From contig NZ_VYKK01000022.1 in the NCBI RefSeq assembly GCF_008710135.1, forward strand, positions 186,001 to 250,000: a DNA stretch of 64,000 bases, in the 5' to 3' direction. The DNA is from Paenibacillus spiritus (GTDB lineage: Bacteria > Bacillota > Bacilli > Paenibacillales > Paenibacillaceae). The position numbers and the translations under genes are program-made. Below the pieces are notes generated by a model. It made no database searches and was not told the origin of the DNA. It was given only the letters and a program-made list of their open reading frames with translations. Positions 36,601 to 44,258 of this stretch are shown here, one piece after another; position 1 is the first letter of the stretch, and each line of letters opens with the position of its first letter.

Positions 36601-37161
36601 AATCTGGACCTGATGTTCCTGTTCCGGGGCATCCCGGCCATCTTCTACGGTTCCGAGGTTGAATTCCAGAAGGGCATGCCGATTGACGTCGGTCCGAACG
36701 CTCCGCTCAGCACGACGGGCCGAGCATACTTCGGAGACCGCATCGAAGGCAGCGTAACGGTGCAGGATTACGGCAGATATACGAATGCGACCGGCAAAAT
36801 GGCCGAATCGCTGAACTATCCGCTCGCCAAGCACATCCGCCAGCTTAACCTGATTCGCCGCGCCGTGCCTGCGCTCCAGAAAGGCCAGTATTCGACGGAG
36901 AACGTATCCGGCGATATGGCGTTCAAACGCAGATACACGGATGCTTCCAAGGGCATTGACAGCTTCGTGCTCGTGACCATCTCCAGCGGAGCCACTTTCA
37001 CCGGCATCCCGAACGGGAAGTACGTGGATGCCGTTACCGGAGACGTCAAGAATGTAACGAACGGCACGCTGTCCATCTCTCTGTCCGGCAAGGGCAATGC
37101 CCGTGCTTACGTGCTGAACGGCACCGGCGGCATCGGCGAGAGCGGTACGTACCTGAAATAA
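33625..37161 (+). CDS. Large secreted GH13 alpha-amylase with several carbohydrate-binding modules
   Basis: The 1178-residue exoenzyme starts at TTG after GGGGGG. In order: a signal peptide cleaved near Ala32; a CBM25-like domain (about 36-110); a CBM35/CBM6-like domain ([12 protein letters not shown], about 115-240); a Pro-Thr linker (243-305); a CBM26-like starch module (about 306-392); a chitobiase-C/FN3-like module (about 395-478) and a related one (about 484-575); and a GH13 barrel (about 582-1085) with a C-terminal beta domain. The catalytic set is present: nucleophile Asp818 (FRVDTVKH), acid Glu849 (FGEVA), Asp971 (VDSHD), with DIVVNH earlier. It hydrolyses starch or related glucans, or may transfer glycosyl groups. 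It stands alone under a catabolite-repressed promoter. Confidence 0.93.
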   Translation: MVTKQARRILSLLLSAALCISLLIGLSGGAEASSTTYAVSYTNSTATAVKLHWTTNNWSSYTDTAMIKSGTSFTANVAVDEGATLTYCYHITAPTDTWDNNGGKNWTVVVPVKGKYEAENSALSGGAKVNTDHTGYTGTGFVDGMTAVNAAAAFTVQADTAGSYNAALHYANATGSAKNLSLYVNGSKVKQVSLATLANWNTWADQTASVTLNAGSNTIAYKYDSGDTGNVNLDYLQVSAVTTPSPTPTATPTATPTATPTATPTATPTVTPTATPTATATATPTATATPTPTATVTPTPTATATALTVHFKKPSTWASTVRIHYWNPTPSTVPTSGAWPGVLMTAEGNDWYKYTISGATAASVIFNDGSKQTSDLVRSAKEGWYYTDNAWYDANPEAPQVPVIKASPAPGTYDTAQTVALTGSNAGDKIYYTTNGSTPTTSSTLYTAPIPVASSMTIKAFGVNSAGQSGTVSSFAYVIDLNADLQAPTITANLPVKTSTSVSVSFNLKDNKAGTVSAYYTDNGTEPTTSSKLYISGNALSGLAGPAIVLTKAATLKFLVVDAAGNKTTQSYYYSVGGRGDFREDSIYFVMTSRFYDGDPSNNKHAWDDAKAGNPDADPAYRGDFKGLIQKLDYIKALGFSAIWITPVVQNASGYDYHGYHAINFAKVDPRYESAGASYQDLIAAAHAKGLKIIQDIVVNHTGNFGEENLFPMFKKDPTKADTSANLVKITDKLPANYDTMTPDQQYQARINLMKNADTNNNIYHTEKSLSWESYTVQTGQIAGDCVDLNTENPVVDQYLIDTYNKYIDMGVDAFRVDTVKHVSRYIFNRYFIPAWKTHGGSDFYIFGEVATRYRDVWNSGIPAISTPFYTWKESKAYPGDTVNDYAANKLSVEQNWADNQNVATQPTSNNAFLEGNNYHTPDYSKKSGMDVIDFPMHWSFKTAQEAFGMRSGDKYYNDATWNVTYVDSHDYAPDGAPENQRFAGTQDTWAENLDLMFLFRGIPAIFYGSEVEFQKGMPIDVGPNAPLSTTGRAYFGDRIEGSVTVQDYGRYTNATGKMAESLNYPLAKHIRQLNLIRRAVPALQKGQYSTENVSGDMAFKRRYTDASKGIDSFVLVTISSGATFTGIPNGKYVDAVTGDVKNVTNGTLSISLSGKGNARAYVLNGTGGIGESGTYLK
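34366..34425 (+). repeat. Five 12-bp tandem repeats coding the Pro-Thr linker
   Basis: Unit CCTACAGCAACT is repeated five times (last base of the fifth changed), coding PTAT. More diverged copies with ACCGNNACGCC character run on to about 34540. A 12-bp unit keeps the frame when copies are gained or lost. Confidence 0.85.
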
Positions 37162-37169
37162 AATAGAGA

Positions 37170-37222
37170 AGCCCAGTCCTATTCCAGGGAAACTCTTGGA
37201 ACGGCACTGGGCTTTTTTTATT
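37170..37222 (+). terminator. Terminator of the amylase gene
   Basis: AGCCCAGT/ACTGGGCT outer stem, inner TTCCA...TGGAA pairing, then a run of seven T and TATTTT. Confidence 0.85.
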
Positions 37223-37231
37223 TTAGGAAGA

Positions 37232-37260
37232 TTGTAATTTATAGAATATGTTTAAATAAT
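37232..37260 (+). promoter_or_regulatory. Probable promoter of the sdp-like cassette
   Basis: TTGTAA, 17 bases, AATAAT, about 30 bases before the sdpA ATG in a very AT-rich stretch. AT-richness raises the chance of a false match. Confidence 0.4.
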
Positions 37261-37291
37261 ATACAAAAATATCTAAACAGGGGGATGGTAA

Positions 37292-37843
37292 ATGAATTCA
37301 GATGCAAGAAATGGGATTGTTTTTTATTTTACTTCCTTGCTATTGGCGGTATTGTTCGTCTTCTCTCTATTGAACGCGACCCCTTCTAACCCCTTGGACG
37401 CTTACAAATTTACTATACTTCAAAAAATATTTCCACAAGGATGGGGCTTTTTTAGCAAAGCTCCCCAAGACGAAGTTATGAAGATTTACAATACGGACCT
37501 GCACTCTGCGACGGATTGGCCCAATAACTCAATGAATAATTTATTCGGCATCAACAGAAAAGGCAGAACACAAGGAATCGAATTAGGGCTCTTGTATACA
37601 CAAGTTGCTGCCCGGCCCTGGAAAAGCTGTAATGAGAAAATGGGTCAATGCCTTAAAAGGGATGAAAAGTCGGCTGCCGTCAAGCTTGAAAACATTACAC
37701 CGAAGCCAAACTTGTGCGGAGATTACTTTATTGTTTCCCAAAAACCAGTGCCTTGGGCATGGGCTGATTTGATCCAACCGGAAGATATGCCTTCAAAGTA
37801 TATAAAAGTCCATGTCCTCTGTACAAAACAAAGAAGGAATTAG
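37292..37843 (+). CDS. sdpA: SdpA-family toxin maturation protein
   Basis: The 183-residue product has one N-terminal membrane segment (about 8-28). The rest is extracytoplasmic with the SdpA pattern: FPQGWGFFSKAPQDE, MNNLFGINRKGR, GLLYTQV, CGDYFIVSQKPVPWAWADL and IKVHVLC. In B. subtilis SdpA works with SdpB to turn pro-SdpC into the active SDP peptide. A GGGGGATGG site precedes the ATG. Base composition is clearly lower in G+C than the flanking amylase and capA genes. The stop is 20 bases before sdpB. Confidence 0.85.
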   Translation: MNSDARNGIVFYFTSLLLAVLFVFSLLNATPSNPLDAYKFTILQKIFPQGWGFFSKAPQDEVMKIYNTDLHSATDWPNNSMNNLFGINRKGRTQGIELGLLYTQVAARPWKSCNEKMGQCLKRDEKSAAVKLENITPKPNLCGDYFIVSQKPVPWAWADLIQPEDMPSKYIKVHVLCTKQRRN

Positions 37844-37863
37844 GGAGAAGTAGGAGGCTGTAG

Positions 37864-38787
37864 ATGCTAAAAAGATTAAATTCAATCCCAACCTTAGTGA
37901 TAAGCGGTACTCCGCCATGGACGAATGTTTATGGATTGGCGAGAACTTTGATTGCACTGTCGCTTCTGCTTACCTTAATCACGAACGACGTAACGACTTT
38001 ATTTAAACCGGCGGCGGGAATAAATGAATATCCGTCATGCTCCGTTTATGCGGTGAGCATATTCTGCGTACTGCCAAATAATTATCCTAATCTAGAGTTG
38101 TTAAAGTGGATCTCTGTCTTGATTCTGCTTATTGTCGCCTCTGGGTGGAGGCCGAGGTTCACGGGAATCTTGCATTGGTGGGTTGCCTCATCCCTTCAAA
38201 ATACCGGGATAACACTGGATGGAGGAGAGCAGGTAGCCACTGTACTCACACTTCTGCTTATCCCGGTTACCCTTTTCGATCATCGGAAATGGCATTGGCT
38301 TCCGCCGCGTTCAGATAACACAATGACAAGTACAGGCATACCCCATTTGATATCTTTTTTGTTCTTATTCTCCATTCGTGTGCAAATGGCCATTATCTAT
38401 TTCAATGCAGCTCTTTCCAAACTGAAGAATAAGGAATGGATTGATGGGACGGCTATTTATTATTATTTTCATGATCCCATGCTGGGGTTGAATTCCTTCT
38501 TGCTCTCTTTGCTTAACCCCTTAATTGAAAGTTCTTTTGTGGTTCTGTTGACTTGGGGCACTATTATTGTCGAATTGCTTTTGGGAAGTGGAATTGTTGC
38601 CCATAAAGAAAAACGATTTTTCTTCCTTTACCTGGGGCTGGCTTTACATACGTTGATTGCAATCTGCCTCGGACTATACTCCTTTTCTTTGGTAATGTTT
38701 GCAGGTCTGATTTTGGCCTTTCGTCCGTTTGAGCATAGCTTTGGAAAGAAAATATCCATGGATTCTCTAAAGGAGGTTCACCAATGA
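37864..38787 (+). CDS. sdpB: SdpB-family membrane protein (HTTM-like), toxin maturation
   Basis: The 307-residue polytopic membrane protein has about six to eight hydrophobic segments. Family features include PPWTNVYGLARTLIAL, then CSVYAVSIFCVLP, WVASSLQNTGITLDGGEQVA, IYFNAALSKLKNKEWIDGTAIYYY and HTLIAIC. These match SdpB and the vitamin-K-carboxylase-like HTTM fold. Together with SdpA it is needed to mature the SdpC toxin. GGAGAAGTAGGAGG precedes it. Its stop overlaps the sdpC start (ATGA), so stoichiometry is coupled. A hand count of two 60-base lines inside it gives 40-42% G+C. Confidence 0.87.
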   Translation: MLKRLNSIPTLVISGTPPWTNVYGLARTLIALSLLLTLITNDVTTLFKPAAGINEYPSCSVYAVSIFCVLPNNYPNLELLKWISVLILLIVASGWRPRFTGILHWWVASSLQNTGITLDGGEQVATVLTLLLIPVTLFDHRKWHWLPPRSDNTMTSTGIPHLISFLFLFSIRVQMAIIYFNAALSKLKNKEWIDGTAIYYYFHDPMLGLNSFLLSLLNPLIESSFVVLLTWGTIIVELLLGSGIVAHKEKRFFFLYLGLALHTLIAICLGLYSFSLVMFAGLILAFRPFEHSFGKKISMDSLKEVHQ

Positions 38788-39425
38788 AAAAAATTGTCGC
38801 GTTTGTATTGGTCTTTTCTTTGGTCCTGATGAATGGCTTCACCAGTGATGGCGGTGCAGAGGCAAGTTCCAAGGAAGCCTATTCGGGGGAAGATCTTTTT
38901 CGAGGTTTGTTTTTTGTTCAAGGCGAAGTAGCCAAGCAGCTTTCATCCGAAATTTATACCCATGATCTTTATCAGACCGCCAATACAAAAGAAGCGGTTG
39001 GTCAGGTCGACAAAATCGTAGCTAACGTAGAAAAGCTTGAACCCGGATATTTCAACCGGTTGAAGGGCGCTGTCGATTCAAAGAACCCGCTGGAGCTGGA
39101 ACGGGCTTTGGGCAAAGGATCAGAGCTGATTTACTCTGCCCTAAAAAGCGATGGTATAAACGTAACTTCCATTGACTCCAAGCAATTAGGCTATGCAAGC
39201 GGTCAATGTGCCGTTGCTGCTGTTGTATTTGTGGCCGGACTGGCAGTCGTTTGGTATGCTGGAGCTGTTGCGCAAGTTGTAGGCGGGGGCGCATATGTAT
39301 TGGTAGATGGCGTATATTTCTATCATGCGGCAGTCCAAGTTAAAACGGTTGCGGTTTCTTATTCACGGGAGAACGATCTAACAAGAGAGATGTATATTCG
39401 TAATGTGATTAAGGGTTTAAAGTAG
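38784..39425 (+). CDS. sdpC: SdpC-family sporulation-delaying-protein toxin precursor
   Basis: The 213-residue precursor has a signal peptide (about 1-28, ...SDGGAEA), the pro-region hallmark YSGEDLFRGLFFVQGEVAKQL (33-53), a helical middle, a strongly hydrophobic stretch at about 142-186 that corresponds to the mature SDP peptide, and a charged C-terminal tail. B. subtilis SDP is a 42-residue peptide with a Cys pair six apart. Here only Cys142 exists in the whole protein, so that disulfide cannot form. It should be secreted and collapse the proton motive force of neighbouring cells. Lower G+C than the surroundings suggests transfer. Confidence 0.87.
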   Translation: MKKIVAFVLVFSLVLMNGFTSDGGAEASSKEAYSGEDLFRGLFFVQGEVAKQLSSEIYTHDLYQTANTKEAVGQVDKIVANVEKLEPGYFNRLKGAVDSKNPLELERALGKGSELIYSALKSDGINVTSIDSKQLGYASGQCAVAAVVFVAGLAVVWYAGAVAQVVGGGAYVLVDGVYFYHAAVQVKTVAVSYSRENDLTREMYIRNVIKGLK

Positions 39426-39465
39426 AATACCGCTAAGAACTAAAGGAGGAGAAAGGAAACCAACC

Positions 39466-39780
39466 ATGTGGAGCTTGACATTTGGCTTGTTTCTTCTTGC
39501 AGTCGGATGGATTCTGAAGAGATTTCCTCCCCGCTCGATCAACTCGATTTACGGCTTTCGCACTTCTCTGTCTATGAGCACCGAGACAAGGTGGAGAGAG
39601 GCGAACCGTTACTGCGCAGTCCTGTTCATGATCTGCGGGGCGGTGCTGCTGGGAATCGGGATGATATTGAATTTGTTTTTGCGTACGGAGATCAGCGTAA
39701 TCCTACTCGCTATCCTGATGTTAGCCAGCTTCATTGTCATTATTGCGCGGGTGGAACGAAGAATTAAGAAGATAGAATGA
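39466..39780 (+). CDS. sdpI: Short SdpI-family membrane immunity protein
   Basis: The 104-residue product has three hydrophobic segments (about 2-18, 46-70, 73-93) and the SdpI signature PPRSINSIYGFRTSLSMSTETRWREANRY. B. subtilis SdpI is about twice as long, with an N-terminal half that is missing here, and it also sequesters the repressor SdpR. No SdpR gene is present in this window. This protein probably gives immunity to the SdpC product without signalling. AAAGGAGGAGAAAGG lies before the ATG, 40 bases after sdpC. Confidence 0.82.
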   Translation: MWSLTFGLFLLAVGWILKRFPPRSINSIYGFRTSLSMSTETRWREANRYCAVLFMICGAVLLGIGMILNLFLRTEISVILLAILMLASFIVIIARVERRIKKIE

Positions 39781-39787
39781 ACGGCCT

Positions 39788-39808
39788 GACCCCCGGATTC
39801 CGGGGGTC
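39788..39808. terminator. Short perfect hairpin after the sdp-like cassette
   Basis: GACCCCCGG-ATT-CCGGGGGTC directly follows the sdpI stop, then TCTTGG. It is GC-rich without a proper T-run, so it is a modest terminator. Confidence 0.55.
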
Positions 39809-39827
39809 TCTTGGTCTGCGGGGCTTA

Positions 39828-39836
39828 TGCTATAAT
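39828..39836 (+). promoter_or_regulatory. Extended -10 promoter of capA-like gene
   Basis: TGC-TATAAT with no good -35, about 35 bases before the TTG start. It shows that transcription of capA is independent of the sdp cassette. Confidence 0.5.
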
Positions 39837-39869
39837 GGAACGAGTTTATCAGGTAAAGGAGTTATTGCA

Positions 39870-41246
39870 TTGTATCCTCCACGATCCGACAGAAACCAAG
39901 TCTCTAAGCGCAAGCGCAGCCGCCGTCTGCGGCTGCGGATCAATCTGGCGCTGCTGCTCTTGATTGCGGGGGCGCTTGCCCTGGCGCTGGGCCAGCGGGA
40001 TGGCGGCGGGCGCGAGGCGGCCGGACCGGCTGTTCCGCCGCCTTCTGCCCCGGCCGCGCCGTCCTCTGCGCCGGCCGAGACCAGGCCGCCAGCGTCGCCG
40101 AGCCTGCCGCCTTCGGCCCCGCCGGCGGCATCGCCTTCTCCGGACGCCCCGGTACCGGCGTCCGCAACCCCGCCGCCTTCCGGAAGCGGCGGCGAAGAGG
40201 GCGGCGCTCCGGCGCCGCCGCCCGCGGCACCCGCGGCCTCCGAAGAGGCCGCGCCGGAGGCTCCCGGCGGCGGGAACGCCGGCACGCCAGACGACGGCTC
40301 GCCCGAGGTGTCCCTGAGCTTCGCGGGAGACACGATCTTTGCCGGCAAGGTCGGCGAGCTGTTGGAGAAGCAGGGCTACGACTATGCCTTCAGCCGGCTG
40401 GACGGGATGTTCCGCAGCGACGATCTGACGGTCGTGAATCTGGAGACGCCGGTAACCGAAGGCGGAACGGGCGCGGCCAACAAGCAGTTCGTATTCCGCT
40501 CGTCGCCGAAGGCGCTCGGCGCCATGAAGAGAGCGGGCATCGACGCCGTCAATCTGGCCAACAATCACTCGCTTGACAGGGGACAGGAGGGGCTGTCCGA
40601 TACGCTCTCGCTGCTGGACGAGGCCGGCATCGCGCGGGTCGGCGCCGGACAGAATGCGGCGGAAGCCTATACGGTCCGTTACTTTGAGCGGAAGGGTATC
40701 CGGATCGCGCTGCTCGGCTTCACCCGGGTCGTGCCGGAGACTTCCTGGATCGCCACGGCCCGGACTCCGGGACTGGCGTCCGTCTATGACAGCGCCCAGG
40801 CGCTGAAGGCCATAGCCGACGCCCGCCGGGAAGCCGACCTCGTAGTCGTGATGGTTCATTGGGGCAAAGAGCGGCAGGAGGCCTTCAGTCCCCAACAGCA
40901 GGAGCTGGGCCGCAGCTTCATCGATGCGGGGGCGGATCTGGTGATAGGCAGCCATCCGCATGTGCTGCAGGGCCTTGAGCCTTATAAGGGCAAATGGATC
41001 GCCTACAGCACCGGCAACTTTGTATTTACTCGGTCCGCGACCCCTTCCACCTGGGAGACGGCGGTATTCCGGGCGAACTGCAAAGTGGACGGACAGTGCA
41101 GGCTGACGCTGAAGCCGATGGACGCCGAACTGGGCCGGCCGGTGCCGATGGCGGCGGAGCAGGGAGAGAAGCTGCTGAAGCGGATGGAGGCTCTGTCGGA
41201 AGGCCGCGTCTCGATCGACGAGGCCGGCCGGGTGTCGGTTCGCTAG
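39870..41246 (+). CDS. CapA/PgsA-family metallophosphoesterase-like membrane protein
   Basis: The 458-residue product starts at TTG, 8 bases after AAAGGAG; the frame is open upstream but overlaps the promoter. A basic head (SKRKRSRRLRLR) precedes one membrane anchor. A Pro/Ala/Ser-rich spacer of about 100 residues and a CapA domain follow: LSFAGDTIFAGKV, VNLETPVTEGG, ANNHSLDRG, HWGKERQ and IGSHPHVLQGLEPYKG. CapA proteins take part in poly-gamma-glutamate capsule export, but no pgsBC genes are near, so the substrate is open. The GC-rich spacer probably crosses the wall. Confidence 0.88.
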   Translation: MYPPRSDRNQVSKRKRSRRLRLRINLALLLLIAGALALALGQRDGGGREAAGPAVPPPSAPAAPSSAPAETRPPASPSLPPSAPPAASPSPDAPVPASATPPPSGSGGEEGGAPAPPPAAPAASEEAAPEAPGGGNAGTPDDGSPEVSLSFAGDTIFAGKVGELLEKQGYDYAFSRLDGMFRSDDLTVVNLETPVTEGGTGAANKQFVFRSSPKALGAMKRAGIDAVNLANNHSLDRGQEGLSDTLSLLDEAGIARVGAGQNAAEAYTVRYFERKGIRIALLGFTRVVPETSWIATARTPGLASVYDSAQALKAIADARREADLVVVMVHWGKERQEAFSPQQQELGRSFIDAGADLVIGSHPHVLQGLEPYKGKWIAYSTGNFVFTRSATPSTWETAVFRANCKVDGQCRLTLKPMDAELGRPVPMAAEQGEKLLKRMEALSEGRVSIDEAGRVSVR

Positions 41247-41302
41247 GAAGCGGCCGGAATCCGGCCGCCCGGTTATTTTGTTGAGATTCAGGAGGGCCGA
41301 TT

Positions 41303-42040
41303 ATGTCTGACAACAACCCGTGTGTCGCGCATCGGGGCTTCTCCGGCAAGGCGCCGGAGAACACGCTGGCTGCCATCCGCATGGCGCTGGAGCTGCCCTA
41401 TGTGACCTGGCTGGAGATTGATGTGCAGTTGTCCCGGGACGGAGTCCCCGTCGTCATCCACGATTACTCGCTGGACCGGACTACGAACGGACACGGCCGG
41501 GTGAAGGAAATGGACTATGCGAACCTGCGCCGGCTCGATGCCGGGAGCTGGAAATCGAAGTCCTACCGCGGAGAGAAGATTCCCTCTCTGGAAGAAGTGC
41601 TGGAGCTGGCGGCAGGACGGGCCAAGCTGAATATTGAGCTGAAGAACGTAGGGCGGCCGTACCCGGATCTGGAGCGCCGGGTGACGGAGCTGATTGCTTC
41701 CAAAGGAATGCGGGAAGAGGTCGTGCTGACTTCCTTCGATGCTCCGACCCTGCGGCGTCTGCGGGACTCGGCGCCGGATTTCAGGACCGGGCTCATCTTC
41801 GATGCCCGGTGGAGCAGCCCGGTCCGCCCGATGCAGCAATTGGGCTGCTCCTTCCTCTCCATTAAGGGAGCGCGGCTTAACACGGCGCTGGCCCGCTTTC
41901 TGACGCAGCGCGGCGCAGAAGTCATGGCCTGGACGGTGGACAAGCCCGAATCGATGCGTCGCCTTGCAGACATTCATTCTGATATAATGATATGTACGAA
42001 CCGCCCGGATCTGTGGGGCGAGACGTTCTGGCGTCAATAG
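41303..42040 (+). CDS. Glycerophosphodiester phosphodiesterase
   Basis: The 245-residue cytoplasmic enzyme splits glycerophosphodiesters to glycerol-3-phosphate and an alcohol. The GDPD set is complete: VAHRGFSGKAPENT with the first catalytic His, WLEIDVQLSRDG with the metal Glu-Asp pair, VVIHDYSLDRTTNG with the second His, LNIELKN and WTVDKPE. No signal peptide is present. AGGAGGG precedes the ATG. Confidence 0.94.
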   Translation: MSDNNPCVAHRGFSGKAPENTLAAIRMALELPYVTWLEIDVQLSRDGVPVVIHDYSLDRTTNGHGRVKEMDYANLRRLDAGSWKSKSYRGEKIPSLEEVLELAAGRAKLNIELKNVGRPYPDLERRVTELIASKGMREEVVLTSFDAPTLRRLRDSAPDFRTGLIFDARWSSPVRPMQQLGCSFLSIKGARLNTALARFLTQRGAEVMAWTVDKPESMRRLADIHSDIMICTNRPDLWGETFWRQ

Positions 42041-42067
42041 ACCAATTTAAGAGCGAAAGAGAGCTGA

Positions 42068-42697
42068 ATGCCCATGTGCGCTGCCGTTAACAATTTGTAC
42101 TGCGTCGGTAGAAATTACAGACTTCATGCCGAAGAACTCGGCAATCAGGTGCCGACCGAACCGCTGATCTTTATGAAGCCGTCGCATGCGGCCGTTCCGC
42201 TGGACAAGGCCGTCATCCAGCTGCCGAAAGATGCGGGGCTCATTCATTACGAAGGCGAGCTGGTGCTGCGCATCGGCCGCGACTACGCTCCGGGGATGAG
42301 CGTGGAGAAGCTGGTGGATGTCATGGCGCTTGGCCTTGACTTCACGCTGCGCGACATTCACAACGATCTTCAGAAGAGGGGCCTGCCCTGGACGGCAGCC
42401 AAGGGATTCCGCAACGCGGCTCCGCTGACGCCGTTCATTGCTTTTCCCGACAAGGAAGAGCTGGAGGCGACCGACTTCACCGTCCGCAAGAACGGGGAGG
42501 AGGTCCAGCGCGGCAATGTCAAGAACATGATCTTCTCTCTGCAGACGATCATTGACTTCATCGGCACCCGGTACGGTCTCGGCGAAGGCGATGTGATCTT
42601 CACGGGAACGCCGGCCGGGGTAGGCCCGGTCGTTCCGGGCGATTCGTTCGAGCTCCGCTGGGGCGACCGGCTGCTGGGGACCTGCCTCATCGGATGA
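42068..42697 (+). CDS. Fumarylacetoacetate hydrolase family protein
   Basis: The 209-residue protein is about the length of single-domain YcgM/FAHD1-type hydrolases and decarboxylases. The core blocks are YCVGRNYRLHAEELG, PLIFMKPSHA, HYEGELVLRIG with the metal-binding Glu pair, DFTLRDIHND, and DVIFTGTPAGVGPV. FAHD1 relatives act on acylpyruvates or oxaloacetate; the exact substrate is open. The stop overlaps the DUF92 gene start by 4 bp. An extended -10 TGATATAAT lies upstream inside the GDPD gene. Confidence 0.88.
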   Translation: MPMCAAVNNLYCVGRNYRLHAEELGNQVPTEPLIFMKPSHAAVPLDKAVIQLPKDAGLIHYEGELVLRIGRDYAPGMSVEKLVDVMALGLDFTLRDIHNDLQKRGLPWTAAKGFRNAAPLTPFIAFPDKEELEATDFTVRKNGEEVQRGNVKNMIFSLQTIIDFIGTRYGLGEGDVIFTGTPAGVGPVVPGDSFELRWGDRLLGTCLIG

Positions 42698-43521
42698 TTC
42701 TTCTTGTGCTTAAATGGCTCTTTGGCGCGGCCGGCGCGCTGGCCGTCTCGGCGGCAGCCTTCTGGAAGCGGTCGCTCAGCTTCTCGGGCCTAATGGCCGC
42801 CTTCGTCATGGGCACCGTCTATTTCGGCGCCGGAAATGCGTTCTGGTTCGGCATTCTGCTGCTGTTCTTCATCACGTCCAGCCTGCTGTCGAAGATGAAG
42901 GCCGGGATCAAGGAAGAACTGGAGCGCGATTATGCCAAGACGGGCCGCCGCGACGCCGGACAGGTGCTAGCGAACGGCGGTGTGGGCATGCTCTTCGTGC
43001 TGGCCCACGCCATCCGGCCGCTGGACGTCTGGCCGGTGCTCTTCATCGGCGCGATGGCGACCGTGACGGCGGATACCTGGGCCACGGAACTCGGCACGCT
43101 GAGCCGCCGCCCTCCGCGCTCCGTCCGGACGGGACGGGTGCTGAGGCCCGGCCAGTCCGGGGGCGTGTCCCTGCTTGGAACGGCCGCTGCGGCGGCCGGC
43201 GGACTGCTGATCGGCGCCGCAGGCTGGCTGCTCGCGCAGGCTGCGGGGATGGACGCCGGGAGTCTCATCGCCTGGTCGGCAGCAGGACTTGTCGGCGGTC
43301 TGGCCGGAGCATTCGCCGATTCGCTGCTCGGTGCGACGGTGCAGGCGATGAACCGCTGCGCAACATGCGGCCGCGAAGTCGAGGCAGCCTTCCACCACGG
43401 CAGGCCGACGCTTCCCGGCCGGGGCTGGCGGTGGATGAACAACGATGCCGTGAATGCAATCAGTTCGCTGCTGGGTTCGGCTGCGGCGCTTCTGGCCGCC
43501 GCGCTGCTCGGCGGAATTTGA
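42694..43521 (+). CDS. DUF92 (TMEM19/VTE6-like) membrane protein
   Basis: The 275-residue polytopic protein has six or seven hydrophobic segments. The DUF92 pattern is clear: KRSLSFSGLMAAFVMGTVYFG, RDAGQVLANGGVGML, ATVTADTWATELGTLSRRPPR, and GLAGAFADSLLGATVQ. Plant VTE6, a phytyl-phosphate kinase, belongs to this family, so a prenyl-phosphate or lipid kinase role is possible but unproven in bacteria. It is translationally coupled to the FAH-type gene. Confidence 0.85.
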   Translation: MILLVLKWLFGAAGALAVSAAAFWKRSLSFSGLMAAFVMGTVYFGAGNAFWFGILLLFFITSSLLSKMKAGIKEELERDYAKTGRRDAGQVLANGGVGMLFVLAHAIRPLDVWPVLFIGAMATVTADTWATELGTLSRRPPRSVRTGRVLRPGQSGGVSLLGTAAAAAGGLLIGAAGWLLAQAAGMDAGSLIAWSAAGLVGGLAGAFADSLLGATVQAMNRCATCGREVEAAFHHGRPTLPGRGWRWMNNDAVNAISSLLGSAAALLAAALLGGI

Positions 43522-43597
43522 ACCGGGCCGGCGTCCGCTGGCCGGATGCCGGACTGAATCCTAACAGAACCTGCAACAGAAAGAAGGGACCTGACAC

Positions 43598-44206
43598 TTG
43601 AGTGGAGGGAGCAACGAGAGAGAGGGCAAATCCGACAAACCGGATAAGCAGAGGGCCATTTTGGACGCCGCTTTTTCACTGTTTGGCTCCAAAGGCTTCT
43701 ATGAGACCCGGATCGCCGAGGTGGCGGAGCTGGCCGGCATTGCCAAAGGCACAGTCTATCTGTATTTTCGCAACAAGGAAGAGCTGTTCCTCGCCGTCTC
43801 ACGGCGAGACTGCGAACAATTCATGACCCAGTTGGCTGCCCGTCTGAAGCGGGAGGAGACCCCCGCCGGGAAGCTGGCGGCGATTGCGGAGCATCATCTG
43901 CTCTATTATTACGAGCGCAAGCAGCATACCAAGCTGTTCTTCCGCGCGCCCACCAACCATCCGGAGCTGATGGCCTTCATGCAGCAATTCATGGAAGCCT
44001 ACACCAACCTGGTGCAGCAGGTGCTTCTGGATGCGGACGCAGCGGAGGCGCAATTGTTGTCACAGGCGTACATCGGAATGCTGGATCGGCTGAAAATGGA
44101 CATCCTGTTCGACCCTGCCTTCACGGAGGCGGATGCCAGGCACCGGATTGCGTTCGCGGCGGATCTGTTCCTGCGGGGCGCGGAATCCGGGAAATACAAG
44201 CACTGA
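43598..44206 (+). CDS. TetR/AcrR-family regulator
   Basis: The 202-residue product has an N-terminal TetR HTH at about 20-65 (ILDAAFSLFGSKGFYETRIAEVAELAGIAKGTVYLYFRNKEELF) and a helical ligand-binding domain of the FadR/YsiA kind. The TTG start follows AAGAAGGGACC at 9 bases. It lies just before the ABC-F gene and could control it or a fatty-acid regulon; no operator was recognised. Confidence 0.88.
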   Translation: MSGGSNEREGKSDKPDKQRAILDAAFSLFGSKGFYETRIAEVAELAGIAKGTVYLYFRNKEELFLAVSRRDCEQFMTQLAARLKREETPAGKLAAIAEHHLLYYYERKQHTKLFFRAPTNHPELMAFMQQFMEAYTNLVQQVLLDADAAEAQLLSQAYIGMLDRLKMDILFDPAFTEADARHRIAFAADLFLRGAESGKYKH

Positions 44207-44258
44207 CGGAACGAGAACTAGAGGCTTCAAGGAAATCCAATTAGGCAGGCGGTAACCC

